DNA of 64,000 nt from Chryseobacterium lacus (GCF_003336205.1 NZ_QPIE01000001.1:310001-374000); one strand, 5' to 3'; positions 9,917 through 19,287 are shown, numbered from the stretch's first letter. Numbers and translations: made by a program. The notes: generated by a model from the sequence alone, not told the origin.

Positions 9917-11695
9917 TTGAGAAAGCAACCTCACGCTATTTTCTGTTTTTGCTTTATTCTCGGAATTCTGATTCGGGAATATTTTCCATTCTTATTCAAT
10001 TTTATCCCTGTTTTTCTCTTTGTATTGAGCGTTACAATGATTTCGTATTTTTCAAAATCTTTAGAAATTGTAAAACTGAGAAAGATTTTTACAGGCTTTT
10101 CTTTCCTACTGCTCGGAGTGGTGATTCATCAACTCAACACGAGACAACAGCAAATTCCGAAAGTTGATCAGAAAGAAACGATCATTTTTAAATTGGAAAA
10201 AAAGCTGAATTCCAACGAGAGAAACCGTCGCTATGAAATCGTTGCCAAAACTCAAAATGAAGAATTTAAAAGCATTTTATCTGTTCCGAAAACGGATCCA
10301 GAATTGGACTTCAAAAATTATTATCAGGCGCAAGCCTACATCAACCAGGTAGAGCCGCCAAAAAATGATTATCAGTTTAACTATGCGAAATATCTGCAGC
10401 GAAAGAACATTTATTTCCAAAGTTATCTTCCAAATGGGTATAAAAGCCAAGAAAGGAATGACCTGAACTGGCCTGAAAAAGTAAAGCAAAAACGAACAGA
10501 GATTTTACAAAAGATTGACAATAGCAACATGTCGCCAAAAAGTCGCGAATTTCTGAAAGGAATTATTCTGGCAGACCGGACTGAAATGGACAAAGAAACG
10601 GTTTCAAATTTTTCCAGAACCGGATTAGCCCATATTCTGGCTATTTCGGGTTCACATATTGTGGTGATTTACATGATTTTGTTCTGGATTTTCGGACAAA
10701 TTTATTCTGCCAGATTCCGGAAGGCAGCCATCATAACGAGCCTTTTATTCATCTGGCTTTTCGCAATTTTTATAGATTATGGAAATCCAGTAATCCGTTC
10801 CTGCATCATGCTTACGATTTATTACGTGTATGTTCTGCTACAACGAAAGCCGGATCTGCTACATGCGATGGCGCTCGCAGCGTTCCTCATTCTGATCGTG
10901 GATTCGCAACAGATTTTTGATGTCGGTTTTCAACTCAGCTTCATTGCAGTTTTGGGAATTTACTGGCTCAATTTGCCGATCCTGAACCGCTTCCCGAAAT
11001 ACAGGAATAAGGCGCAACTTTATATGTACAGCATCGGTTCGATTACTTTGGCAGCGCAATTTGCTACCTTGCCTTTGGTGCTTTTTTATTTTCATCAGTT
11101 CTCGCTTATTTCATTTGTTGCCAATCTTGTGATTATTCCGATTGCTGAAATCATCATTATTTACAGTATGTTTCTCGCTCCTATGGCCGGAATGGGAATA
11201 AAGTTCAGTTGGATTTTTGAATTATATGATTTTCTGGTGTCGAATGTTTTGGTACTTATTCGATGGTTTGCTGGTTTTGAAAGCGTTTTCAGCAAAAACA
11301 TACCCTTTTCTCTGGCTGAAGTTGCGGTTTCCATTGTTGCCCTCTATTATCTCCGCTTTTTAATTCTGAAAGTGGAATGGAAAAGCATTCTCCGTTTTGC
11401 CTCGGCTTTCGGAGTTCTTCTGGTGTTGCATTTCGGATTGAACCAATATTACAGCACGAAGGACGAGGTCATAGTTCATCATCATTTTAAAGAAAAATAT
11501 ATTTCTGTAAAAGAAAACAAACAGGTAACGTTCTGGCTTCCTGAACATTCAGATTTGGAGAAAATAGAAAAATATGTGATTGATCCTTATTTAACTTCCC
11601 GAAGAACAAGGAAATATACGGTGAAAAAACTTCCGCCTAACCAAACTTCATTTCGGTATGGCGGAAAAACATATTATTTGGATGTAAAACAATAA
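9917..11695 (+). CDS. comEC: ComEC/Rec2-family membrane protein
   Basis: Polytopic inner-membrane protein of the DNA-uptake channel family. It has hydrophobic segments at the N-terminus, a soluble OB-like region (about 70-190, DUF4131-like), and then the ComEC core with its hallmark LAHILAISGSHIVVIYM (near residue 240) and VIRSCIMLTIYY. The 592 residues end after a short soluble tail. The metallo-beta-lactamase domain of B. subtilis ComEC is absent, as is usual in Bacteroidetes as far as I recall. It starts with TTG, placed by the promoter 14 bases upstream. Competence in this organism is not shown. Confidence 0.88.
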   Translation: MRKQPHAIFCFCFILGILIREYFPFLFNFIPVFLFVLSVTMISYFSKSLEIVKLRKIFTGFSFLLLGVVIHQLNTRQQQIPKVDQKETIIFKLEKKLNSNERNRRYEIVAKTQNEEFKSILSVPKTDPELDFKNYYQAQAYINQVEPPKNDYQFNYAKYLQRKNIYFQSYLPNGYKSQERNDLNWPEKVKQKRTEILQKIDNSNMSPKSREFLKGIILADRTEMDKETVSNFSRTGLAHILAISGSHIVVIYMILFWIFGQIYSARFRKAAIITSLLFIWLFAIFIDYGNPVIRSCIMLTIYYVYVLLQRKPDLLHAMALAAFLILIVDSQQIFDVGFQLSFIAVLGIYWLNLPILNRFPKYRNKAQLYMYSIGSITLAAQFATLPLVLFYFHQFSLISFVANLVIIPIAEIIIIYSMFLAPMAGMGIKFSWIFELYDFLVSNVLVLIRWFAGFESVFSKNIPFSLAEVAVSIVALYYLRFLILKVEWKSILRFASAFGVLLVLHFGLNQYYSTKDEVIVHHHFKEKYISVKENKQVTFWLPEHSDLEKIEKYVIDPYLTSRRTRKYTVKKLPPNQTSFRYGGKTYYLDVKQ

Positions 11696-11722
11696 AAAAG
11701 CATTCCTGAATTGGGAATGCTG
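11694..11722 (-). terminator. Terminator of the DUF3276 gene
   Basis: AGCATTCC (11699-11706) pairs with GGAATGCT (11714-11721). On the minus strand the stem is followed by TTTTTTATT. It sits between the convergent comEC and DUF3276 genes. Confidence 0.7.
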
Positions 11723-11731
11723 ATGTTTATT

Positions 11732-12067
11732 TTAAACTTCGTCGTCTGAATCAATTGTGAACTGACGGGATTTGAAGTCTTTTTCATGTCGTTCAGAAAT
11801 GACATCTTCTCCTTTTTCATTGATGATGAAATCTGTACTTTCCATGAACATTTCCTGAAAAGCCTTGAAGTCTTCTTTGTAAAGATAGATTTTATGCTTC
11901 TCAAATGTTGCATCTCCGTTTTCCGAATAGTTCTTTTTACTTTCGGTAATCGTAAGGTAATAATCTCCTGCTTTTGTCTCGCGCACGTCAAAGAAATAAG
12001 TTCTTCTGCCTGCTTTTAACACCTTGGTGAAAATTTCGTTTTCGTGGCGTTCCTTGTAATCACTCAT
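11732..12067 (-). CDS. PUR-alpha-like nucleic-acid-binding protein (DUF3276)
   Basis: A 111-residue protein of the Bacteroidetes/spirochaete PUR-domain family (DUF3276). The Borrelia member forms a PUR-alpha fold that binds DNA and RNA. The whole chain is one PUR repeat: RTYFFDVRETKAGDYYLTITESKK, then KIYLYKEDFKAFQEMF. The start is the Met at 12067 (MSDYKERHENE); a longer frame to 12124 would add unconserved hydrophobic residues. A role in RNA or DNA regulation is inferred from the family. Confidence 0.85.
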   Translation of the reverse strand: MSDYKERHENEIFTKVLKAGRRTYFFDVRETKAGDYYLTITESKKNYSENGDATFEKHKIYLYKEDFKAFQEMFMESTDFIINEKGEDVISERHEKDFKSRQFTIDSDDEV

Positions 12068-12203
12068 TGTACGATAATTTTTGAAATCTTGAAAACAAAT
12101 ATAAAAGAATTCCGCCAATTGCAAAATTTTTTTTAGGAATTTGTAATCAAATCTTTATATTGATAAAAAATCTCTAATACTACTCGTGAAAAATCACTGC
12201 TAT

Positions 12204-13841
12204 TTAGGTGAGATTCAATATTTTATCCGCTTTTTTAGCAGTACTTTCCCGATGCGTGATGATGATGGAAGTACAGTTCCGGAGATCGTTTTCAATATTA
12301 TTCAGGATATTTTCCTCCGTTTCCGTATCCAAAGCAGAAAGCGAATCATCAAAAATTAAAATCTGTGGCTGCCGAATCAGTGCTCTCGCAATGCAAAGCC
12401 GCTGCTTCTGTCCGCCGGAAAGCATCACACCACGCTCTCCTACCATGGTTTGATATTGCTCTTTGAATTTTACAATATTTTTATGAACATCCGCCTTTTT
12501 AGCATACTTTATAATTTCCTGCTCAGTAGGATGATCCATAGGAAAACCGATATTATTAGCAATCGTGTCAGAGAAAAGATAACTTTCCTGAGGAATATAA
12601 CCGATCGCCTGTCTGTAATTCTCCAGGTTATGTTCTTCCAAATCTTTTCCGTCAATCAGAATAACGCCTTCTGTCGGTTGTATCATTCTGCACAAAAGCA
12701 AAGCAATCGTAGACTTTCCGCTGCCAGTTTTTCCCATAATGGCGAGACTTTCACCAGCTTTCACTTTGAAACTTAGATTTTTAACAGCCTTAATTCCGGT
12801 GTTGGGATAAACATAACTCACGTTCCGGAATTCAATTTCGCCGCGAATCGGATAGACGGAATGATTGGTATTTATGATTTCAGGAACCTGCTCCAGAAAT
12901 TCATTAATTCGAGACATGGAAGCTTCAGCACGCTGATTGACGGATGTAACCCAACCTACCATAGAAAAAGGCCATATCAGAATATTGATGTACATGAAAA
13001 AATCTGCAATTTTCCCGACAGATATTTCATTGGCCAGATATTTTTGTCCGCCAATCCAAAGAATTGCAACATTTAATATTCCGATAACAAATAAAATAAT
13101 CGTGAAGAAATACGCTTCGGTTTTAGCAAGATCCAGTGCTTTTTCCTGATAATCTTTTACTTTTATTCCGTAATTTTTCTCGATATATTTTTCTTTTGCA
13201 AAAAACTTCACCACCCGAATTCCCGAAAAACTATCCTGAACAAAAGTAGAAATCGCAGATTGGCTTTTCTGCATTATTTTCGATTTTGCATTGATGATGG
13301 AACTTACTTTATAAATTACAAAAGACAAAATCGGAAGTGGAATAAGCGTCCATAAAGTCATCTCCGCATCTGTATTCACCATGTAAATACTGGTGACAAT
13401 CAATAAAACAACGAGATTGACAACATACATTACGCCCGGCCCGAGATACATTCTTACGGCCACTACATCTTCACTCAGCCTGTTCATCAGATCTCCTATC
13501 GTCGTGCTTTTGTATTGCGAGAGAGTCATTTCCTGATAATGGCGATAGATTTTATTTTTCAATTCATATTCTATCTTTCTGGACGTTACAATAATCGTCT
13601 GCCGCATCATAAACGTAAAAAAACCTGTGAGCAGCGAAGATCCGACAATAATTCCCACGTAAATAAGCACTTGCTGATTAAACCCAAAAGTATCATTATT
13701 GGCGATCTCATCCACCGATTTCCCTACAAACTGAACCTTGAAAATATTGAAGAAATTGCTGGCAACGATGAACAGAAAACCCCAAAACAACAGAATTCTG
13801 TGTTTCCAGAAATAGGGATTGAGGGTTTTCAGCGCTTTCAT
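12204..13841 (-). CDS. ABC exporter, fused permease and ATPase
   Basis: Half-transporter of the MdlB/MsbA type: six membrane segments in about the first 320 residues, then a nucleotide-binding domain with Walker A GKTGSGKST, signature LSGGQKQR and Walker B ILIFDDSLSALD. The residue after the Walker B Asp is Asp instead of the usual catalytic Glu, as seen in one half of heterodimeric exporters such as YheI/YheH. No partner gene is adjacent, so it may be a homodimer or pair with an unlinked half. The start is set at 13841 (MKALKTLNPYF), because a TATTTTTG element at 13860-13867 lies just upstream of it and the longer frame to 13925 adds unconserved residues. The substrate is unknown. Confidence 0.88.
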   Translation of the reverse strand: MKALKTLNPYFWKHRILLFWGFLFIVASNFFNIFKVQFVGKSVDEIANNDTFGFNQQVLIYVGIIVGSSLLTGFFTFMMRQTIIVTSRKIEYELKNKIYRHYQEMTLSQYKSTTIGDLMNRLSEDVVAVRMYLGPGVMYVVNLVVLLIVTSIYMVNTDAEMTLWTLIPLPILSFVIYKVSSIINAKSKIMQKSQSAISTFVQDSFSGIRVVKFFAKEKYIEKNYGIKVKDYQEKALDLAKTEAYFFTIILFVIGILNVAILWIGGQKYLANEISVGKIADFFMYINILIWPFSMVGWVTSVNQRAEASMSRINEFLEQVPEIINTNHSVYPIRGEIEFRNVSYVYPNTGIKAVKNLSFKVKAGESLAIMGKTGSGKSTIALLLCRMIQPTEGVILIDGKDLEEHNLENYRQAIGYIPQESYLFSDTIANNIGFPMDHPTEQEIIKYAKKADVHKNIVKFKEQYQTMVGERGVMLSGGQKQRLCIARALIRQPQILIFDDSLSALDTETEENILNNIENDLRNCTSIIITHRESTAKKADKILNLT

Positions 13842-13933
13842 CTTGGAAAAAAATTTATGCAAAAATACGGTTTTGAAAATAGATAGCGTAGCTACTGCCT
13901 GCGGTTTTGCGGGACTCTTTTCCAAAAAAATAC

Positions 13934-13941
13934 TATCTTTG
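13934..13941 (+). promoter_or_regulatory. -7 element (TATCTTTG) for nusB operon
   Basis: Exact TAnnTTTG match 21 bases before the nusB ATG. A possible -33 TTG at 13907-13909 is 24 bases away, longer than the other promoters here, so only the -7 part is called. Confidence 0.5.
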
Positions 13942-13962
13942 CACCCATAAAAGTTCTTTGAA

Positions 13963-14868
13963 ATGTTAGGAAGAAGACAGATTCGTGAAAAAGTGGTGAA
14001 AACCCTTTATTCTTATTACCAAAACCCTCTAAAATATGATATTCTGGAAAAAAATATGCTGACGGAAATTGATAAAATTTACCATCTTTATATTTACCAA
14101 CTCAATTTTATGGTGGCTTTAAAGGAATTGGCAGAAAAGCAGATCGAAATTGGAAAAAACAAATATTTGAAAACCGATGCGGAACTGAATCCTAATCAGA
14201 AATTCATCAGCAACCAAGTTTTAAAGAAAATTGAGGAAAACAGAGAAAGGATTTCCTTCACATCGAAACATAAAGAACTTCAGTGGGAAATGCACGATGA
14301 TCTTTTGGTGAAAACTTTTCAGCGGATTATATCCGGGAAACGTTACAAGGATTTTATGCAGGAAGACAACCTCTCCTACGAAGAAGATCAGAAATTCATC
14401 GGCAAACTTTTCCTAAGATACATTGCTGAAAATGAGGACTTTCATGAGCATATCGAAGAAAAAGAACTGAGCTGGTCTGATGATTTTCATATTTCCAATT
14501 CCATGGTTCAGAAAACCATCGGCTACTTCAAGGAACACGAAGAATCTCATACGCTGATCCGAATGATCAAGGATCGTGAAGATGAAGAATTTGCCAGAAA
14601 ACTCCTTCGGGAAACGCATCACAACTGGGAAGAGAACGAGGAAAAGCTGGAAAAAAGACTGGAAAACTGGGATTTGGAAAGGATTTCTTTGATGGATAAA
14701 ATTATCCTCATTACTGGTATTACTGAAATCGATCGTTTTCCACTAACGCCTTCAAGAGTTATTATTAATGAATACATTGAAGTTTCAAAAGTGTATGCGA
14801 ACGAAAAATCCAATATTTTTGTGAACGGAATTTTAGATAAATATACCAAAGAGTTAAATAGAATTTAA
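13963..14868 (+). CDS. nusB: Transcription antitermination factor NusB (extended Bacteroidetes form)
   Basis: Antitermination factor that binds boxA RNA with NusE/S10, mainly during rRNA transcription. The N-terminus MLGRRQIREKVVKTLYSYYQ and the C-terminal half (WDLERISLMDKIILITGITEI, then RVIINEYIEVSKVYANEKSNIFVNGILDK) are typical NusB. At 301 residues it is about twice the E. coli length because of a charged, helical insert in the middle (about 90-200), a known trait of Bacteroidetes NusB. It is the first gene of nusB-DUF1573-yajC, with 3 bases to the next gene. Confidence 0.93.
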   Translation: MLGRRQIREKVVKTLYSYYQNPLKYDILEKNMLTEIDKIYHLYIYQLNFMVALKELAEKQIEIGKNKYLKTDAELNPNQKFISNQVLKKIEENRERISFTSKHKELQWEMHDDLLVKTFQRIISGKRYKDFMQEDNLSYEEDQKFIGKLFLRYIAENEDFHEHIEEKELSWSDDFHISNSMVQKTIGYFKEHEESHTLIRMIKDREDEEFARKLLRETHHNWEENEEKLEKRLENWDLERISLMDKIILITGITEIDRFPLTPSRVIINEYIEVSKVYANEKSNIFVNGILDKYTKELNRI

Positions 14869-14871
14869 ATT

Positions 14872-15372
14872 ATGAAAAAATCAATCATTATGCTTTCTTT
14901 TGGAATGATGGCGGCTGCTTTCAATTCCTGCGGAAAAAACGAAAAGCCTGACGTTTTAATAGAAGAAAACACCACGGAAACAGCCCTCACCGAAATGCCG
15001 GCAGAAATGGCTACTGCAAATCCACAGGACGAAATGCTGAAAAAAGCACAGTCTCATCCTTTGACCAATCTCGTACTATCCGAAAATCACTTTGATTTCA
15101 AAGAAGTGAAGAAAGGAGAAAGTGTAGAACATATCTACGAAGTAACCAATACCGGAGAAAATCCATTGATCATTTCTGAAGTAAAACCGGGCTGCGGATG
15201 TACGGCACCGAACTTTACCAAAACGCCGATTCTTCCCGGTCAAAAAGGACAGATTACGCTGAAATTTGACTCAGCGAGTTTTGACGGGCCACAAAATAAA
15301 CAGGCAGAAGTGTATGCTAACGTAGAAAATGCACCGATCATTCTATCGTTCTCCGCCAATGTAATCAATTAA
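14872..15372 (+). CDS. DUF1573 lipoprotein
   Basis: A 166-residue exported protein. The signal ends in a lipobox (FNSC, Cys20), so it should be lipid-anchored. Residues 65-165 form a DUF1573 domain, an Ig-like beta-sandwich related to ASPM/SPD-2/Hydin domains, with the strongly conserved VKPGCGCTAPNFTKTPI. The GCGC pair is a family hallmark. It lies between nusB and yajC, 3 and 11 bases from its neighbours, so it is probably co-transcribed. The role is not known; linkage to yajC suggests envelope biogenesis, but this is inference. Confidence 0.85.
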   Translation: MKKSIIMLSFGMMAAAFNSCGKNEKPDVLIEENTTETALTEMPAEMATANPQDEMLKKAQSHPLTNLVLSENHFDFKEVKKGESVEHIYEVTNTGENPLIISEVKPGCGCTAPNFTKTPILPGQKGQITLKFDSASFDGPQNKQAEVYANVENAPIILSFSANVIN

Positions 15373-15383
15373 AATAATTTATA

Positions 15384-15713
15384 ATGATCACTATATTTTT
15401 ACAAGCTCCGGCTGGCGACGGCGGAGGAATGACCATGATGCTGATGATGGCATTAATGTTTGTAGGTTTTTATTTCCTGATGATTCGTCCTCAAATGAGA
15501 AAACAAAAGCAGGAGAAAAACTTTCAGGCAGAACTGAAAATCGGACAAAGAATAGTAACTACCTCTGGTATGCACGGAAGAGTTGCCCAAATAATGGAAG
15601 ATGGAATTGTTATTGAAACACTTTCTGGAAAACTAAAATTTGAGAAATCTGCTATTTCGAGAGATTACACCCAAGGAAGATTTCCTGCTAATGCTCCGGA
15701 TGATAAGAAATAA
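15384..15713 (+). CDS. yajC: Preprotein translocase subunit YajC
   Basis: A 109-residue accessory subunit of the SecDF-YajC holotranslocon. A single membrane helix (about 15-34, MMLMMALMFVGFYFLMIRPQ) is followed by the characteristic RPQMRKQKQ and a small beta-rich domain (LKIGQRIVTTSGMHGRV). It is the last gene of the nusB operon and is followed by a strong terminator. The secDF genes are not in the window. Confidence 0.93.
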   Translation: MITIFLQAPAGDGGGMTMMLMMALMFVGFYFLMIRPQMRKQKQEKNFQAELKIGQRIVTTSGMHGRVAQIMEDGIVIETLSGKLKFEKSAISRDYTQGRFPANAPDDKK

Positions 15714-15732
15714 ATCTAAAAAAATTACAACC

Positions 15733-15765
15733 AAAAAACGCACTGAAAATCAGTGCGTTTTTATT
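15733..15765 (+). terminator. Terminator after yajC, probably bidirectional
   Basis: AACGCACTGA (15737-15746) pairs with TCAGTGCGTT (15750-15759) over a 3-base loop. T-rich sequence follows on the plus strand and a T-run also follows on the minus strand, so it can also end the tRNA-His transcript. Confidence 0.85.
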
Positions 15766-15771
15766 TTTTTG

Positions 15772-15846
<75 letters not shown>

Positions 15847-15881
15847 GTTTTGTGGGTGCAAATATAATATTTTTGTCTGAA

Positions 15882-16601
15882 TTAAAAAACTAAACTATCG
15901 AAATTTTTGAAGGCAAGTATTCTTTCGGTTGTAAAACCTTCAGCGTAAACACATCCTGACAATCTTCCCAAATCCTGGGCTCTATAGGTAAGGCTTTCCA
16001 GGAAATCTTTTGTAGCAATCGGGGTCATGGGTTCTTTGGAATCAGGATCATAAAACTGGGTTTTATATGCCAAACACGCTTCCAGTTTTTGATCCATGAA
16101 ATTGGAAATATCTACCACAAAATCGGGTTCGATATTTCTCCACTGGATATAATGGAAAATATGCTTTGGCCGCCATGCTTCCTGTTCCTGCCCGTCTAAT
16201 TCGGTTTCAATTTTTATCAATCCGGAAAGAAAACAAGCATCTGAAATCAATTTAGCTGCTTTTGCATGATCGGGATGCCGGTCTTCAATAGCATTCGCCA
16301 ATACCATTTCGGGACGGTATTTTCGGATTATTTTTACAATTTTCAATTGGGATTCCTCTGAATTAATCAGAAATCCATCTTTTAATCCCAAATTTTCACG
16401 AGCTGAAATTTTCAAAATTCGGGATGCTTCTTCCGCTTCTTGTTTTCGGGTTTCATCTGTTCCCCTTGTTCCCAATTCACCACGGGTTAAATCTAAAACA
16501 GCGACTTTTTTCCCTTCAGAAATCATTTTAGCAATGGTTCCCCCGCATCCCAATTCCACATCATCAGGATGAGCTCCTATAGCGAGAATATCAATTTTCA
16601 T
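15882..16601 (-). CDS. bshB1: Bacillithiol biosynthesis deacetylase BshB1
   Basis: Zn-dependent LmbE/PIG-L-family enzyme that removes the acetyl group from GlcNAc-malate in bacillithiol synthesis. The N-terminal motif GAHPDDVELGCGG carries the first metal ligands and the catalytic Asp; DRHPDHAKA carries the later ligand. The 239 residues match BshB1. bshA and bshC are not in the window. The terminator of the TPR gene lies just upstream. A TAAATTTG sequence at 16606-16613 is only five bases from the ATG, so if it is the -7 element the transcript would have almost no leader. Confidence 0.92.
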   Translation of the reverse strand: MKIDILAIGAHPDDVELGCGGTIAKMISEGKKVAVLDLTRGELGTRGTDETRKQEAEEASRILKISARENLGLKDGFLINSEESQLKIVKIIRKYRPEMVLANAIEDRHPDHAKAAKLISDACFLSGLIKIETELDGQEQEAWRPKHIFHYIQWRNIEPDFVVDISNFMDQKLEACLAYKTQFYDPDSKEPMTPIATKDFLESLTYRAQDLGRLSGCVYAEGFTTERILAFKNFDSLVF

Positions 16602-16620
16602 ATTTCAAATTTACAATAAT

Positions 16621-16650
16621 AAAAAATCCCGGCATTATTACCGGGAATAT
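16621..16650 (-). terminator. Terminator of the TPR gene
   Basis: TCCCGG and CCGGGA form a stem around an 8-base loop; on the minus strand it is followed by ATTTTTTATT. It lies about 20 bases past the TPR gene stop. Confidence 0.75.
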
Positions 16651-16668
16651 TTGAGTTACTATATCAGA

Positions 16669-18348
16669 TTAGCTGTCTGAGTTCAGCTGTTTGTTCAGTT
16701 CAATTGCATCCTGATAATCCGGTTTCAGTTGTACTGCTTTCGCAGCATATTCCTTCGCTTTCGCAGGATTTTTTTCCAGGTTATAAAAGGCAACCGCATA
16801 ATATGCATAGGAAAGAGTTTCCTTTTGCTGCTCTTGTTCTTCAGGTTTTTGTGCAAGAACAGTATTTATAAATTTCTGGTATGAAGTTTCAGCCATCTCA
16901 GGATTGGAAAGTTGCTGATATGCAGATCCTTTCGCATAATAAGAATACGCCCAAGTGGGTGATATAGCAATCATTTTATCCCAAGTCAAGATGGCTGCGT
17001 CCCAGTTCTGTACTTCTTGATATGCTGCTCCTAATTTTACAATTGCATCTACATCATTCGGATTGGCCGCGATTTGCTTTTTCAAAGCTTCAATCGCAGG
17101 ACTAGTCGGTCCTGCATTCGCAGCTGCAACGTTGGCACCTCCGCCTTTAATTTTAATTATTTCTGCATCCCAATCTAATGTTTGATCTTTTGCATTTTTT
17201 GCAATGGTAATTTTCTGTTCAGCTTCTTGCATCATAGCAGATTTTTTCGCTTCATCTTTTTCATCTTTCGCCAAACCAGCGATAATCAATCCTTCCAAAC
17301 CTCTGTCTGCCGGGTAAATTCTCGCTTTATCAGTCACTGTTGTGATGAATGTATTAAGATCTGCCTGAGCTTGGGTGTAATTTTTATCGGCATAATCCAG
17401 ATATGCTCTCAGTTTGTACTTAATAGGATCCTGAACTACAGGAAAAACTTTGTTTAACGTAGCTCTGGCGTTTGCATAATTCTGATTTGTGAAATAAAGT
17501 TTTGCGATCTCCAGTTGAGTATCAGGATCTTCATCTGCGTATTTAGCATAGTTTTCCAAGGCTTTTGTAGCGTTCGCCGCTTGCTGGAATCTGATTTCAT
17601 AGTTCGCTAAAGCTTTGTACGCTGGAGCATACGTTGGATCTGCTGCGATGGCTTTTGTAATTTCCTGTCTGGCTTTTTGCCACTGCTGAGCCTGCATCCA
17701 TAATGTTCCCATTCTGGTATAAACAGATGCTTTATTAGCAGCAACAGGCAAAGCTTTATCGTAAGCCGTCATAGCATCACCCGCCACCTGAGGACTGTTC
17801 GTCAATTTCAACCGAAATGCATCTCCCAAAGTGTAGTAATAATGTGCAGGAACGCCTTTTCGGGATTTCTCTATGGCTTTATCAAGAAACTGTACTGCCA
17901 AATCAGCATCATTATTTTTTTCAAAAAGTGTCAAAGCTTGTCCTGCTCTGAAAAGAACTTCCGGATCTCTCTCTCTGGAATCTTTTACAATTTTCTGGAT
18001 TTCTGCAATGGCTGCAGCTTTATTTCCTTTTCCTAATTTTATAGTAGCCAAACCGATTTTATTCAGATAATCCTTGCTGTCGGCAGCCAATCCTTTTCTG
18101 AAATATTCTTCCGCTTTTGTAAAATCAGGTTCAGTTTGGGTGAGGTATGTATTTCCTAAATAAAAATAGTTTTCGGCGGAGGCAGATTTGCTGATCATTT
18201 CCTCAAAATTCTTTTTTGCTTGAGCATATTTATGACTGTCGATACTGGTAATTCCTTCCTGTAAAGACTGGGCAAAAGTAAAATTAGCAAAAAATCCGAC
18301 TGCAACTCCAAGTACTACTTTTTTAGATATGTTCATTACATTTTTCAT
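16669..18348 (-). CDS. Exported tetratricopeptide-repeat protein
   Basis: A 559-residue protein with an N-terminal signal (KKVVLGVAVGFFANFTFA, cleavage after FAQ likely), then many TPR units. Clear units include ENYFYLGNTYLTQTEPDF, APAYKALANYEIRFQQ, VDAIVKLGAAYQEVQNWDAA and WAYSYYAKGSAYQQL. A short linker near 400-415 divides two TPR blocks. It follows the PstS-like lipoprotein gene by 75 bases in the exbB-exbD-exbD-tonB direction and should be periplasmic. TPRs bind proteins, so a partner role in this cluster is inferred; no enzyme domain is seen. Confidence 0.85.
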   Translation of the reverse strand: MKNVMNISKKVVLGVAVGFFANFTFAQSLQEGITSIDSHKYAQAKKNFEEMISKSASAENYFYLGNTYLTQTEPDFTKAEEYFRKGLAADSKDYLNKIGLATIKLGKGNKAAAIAEIQKIVKDSRERDPEVLFRAGQALTLFEKNNDADLAVQFLDKAIEKSRKGVPAHYYYTLGDAFRLKLTNSPQVAGDAMTAYDKALPVAANKASVYTRMGTLWMQAQQWQKARQEITKAIAADPTYAPAYKALANYEIRFQQAANATKALENYAKYADEDPDTQLEIAKLYFTNQNYANARATLNKVFPVVQDPIKYKLRAYLDYADKNYTQAQADLNTFITTVTDKARIYPADRGLEGLIIAGLAKDEKDEAKKSAMMQEAEQKITIAKNAKDQTLDWDAEIIKIKGGGANVAAANAGPTSPAIEALKKQIAANPNDVDAIVKLGAAYQEVQNWDAAILTWDKMIAISPTWAYSYYAKGSAYQQLSNPEMAETSYQKFINTVLAQKPEEQEQQKETLSYAYYAVAFYNLEKNPAKAKEYAAKAVQLKPDYQDAIELNKQLNSDS

Positions 18349-18423
18349 TTTAAATCTTATATTTTTTCATTATTTGTCTAATAGTACACAATATTTATTC
18401 CAAATTTATATCGATGGGGATAA

Positions 18424-19287
18424 TTAATACATTTTAACCTCCCGTTGATAGAGATTATATTTCTGCAAACCTTCCTTCTGAACAATCATTTGTCCGATAT
18501 GAGTACAGGAAAATCTGATAAATCCGTTAGCCATATTAAAATTGGCTTCACTGGTAAGAAAATAAAGGGTTCTGGTAAACGGGTAAGACATATTGGCAAG
18601 ATTCAGAATTTCCGGCGATATTGATTTTCCCTTGACTGTTACAGGCAAGATTTTCACTTTATTTCTCAATTCTTCTGCTTCTTTGGAATAGGGCCTGCTG
18701 AAGCTATTCAGTGCGACCACGCCAATTTTACCTGGATATTTCTCCAGATTTTGGATAACATTCTCATTACCGCTTAAAATAGAAAACTTCAGATCTGATG
18801 GTTTTTTATTGATTTTCTGTGCCACGAAATTCAAATTACTAGAATTGGTACCGTCGAAAATCAGTTTTTTTTCTTCAGAATGTAACGCATCAATAATTTC
18901 ATCCATAGAAATACTCTGAAGTGGAGAATCCTTAGGAACTACAAAAACCACTGCATCTGCTGCAAACCTGTCTGGCCTGTATTCCAGATCCATCACTCTT
19001 TCGTATTCTTTTATTTCTTCTCCATTCAAATCTCTGGACATGACGATAATTTTCGCTTTTCTCTGCAAAAGATCCATAAAAGCATGGTCTTCTTTTTTAG
19101 TTTCAACGTTTATTTTCGTATCAGGATAGGTCATCATATATCCATCAGCAAGTGCCTGTGTTACACTTTCAAAAGACGCATCTGTTAGAATAGTAAGATT
19201 TCCTTTATGATACTCTTCAATAGGCAGACTTTTTTTGCACGATAATGCGGCCATCAAAATAAGAAAGCCAAAAACTTTAATTCTCAT
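18424..19287 (-). CDS. PstS-like solute-binding lipoprotein
   Basis: A 287-residue lipoprotein (signal ending in LMAALSC, Cys17) with a periplasmic-binding-protein fold of the PstS/PBP-like type: GNLTILTDASFESVTQALAD, ADAVVFVVPKDSPLQSISMD, FDGTNSSNLNF and KIGVVALNS correspond to blocks of phosphate-binding proteins. No pstCAB permease or ATPase genes are near. Instead it sits downstream of an ExbB-ExbD-ExbD-TonB set. Its start overlaps the end of the upstream small membrane-protein gene by 11 bases, so translation is probably coupled. A ligand (phosphate or another oxyanion) is suggested by the fold only. Confidence 0.82.
   Translation of the reverse strand: MRIKVFGFLILMAALSCKKSLPIEEYHKGNLTILTDASFESVTQALADGYMMTYPDTKINVETKKEDHAFMDLLQRKAKIIVMSRDLNGEEIKEYERVMDLEYRPDRFAADAVVFVVPKDSPLQSISMDEIIDALHSEEKKLIFDGTNSSNLNFVAQKINKKPSDLKFSILSGNENVIQNLEKYPGKIGVVALNSFSRPYSKEAEELRNKVKILPVTVKGKSISPEILNLANMSYPFTRTLYFLTSEANFNMANGFIRFSCTHIGQMIVQKEGLQKYNLYQREVKMY

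Noticed and set aside
18424-19287. Phosphate ABC importer subunit (pstS proper)
   Set aside because: No pstC, pstA, pstB or phoU genes are near and the context is TonB/ExbBD, so only PstS-like is claimed.
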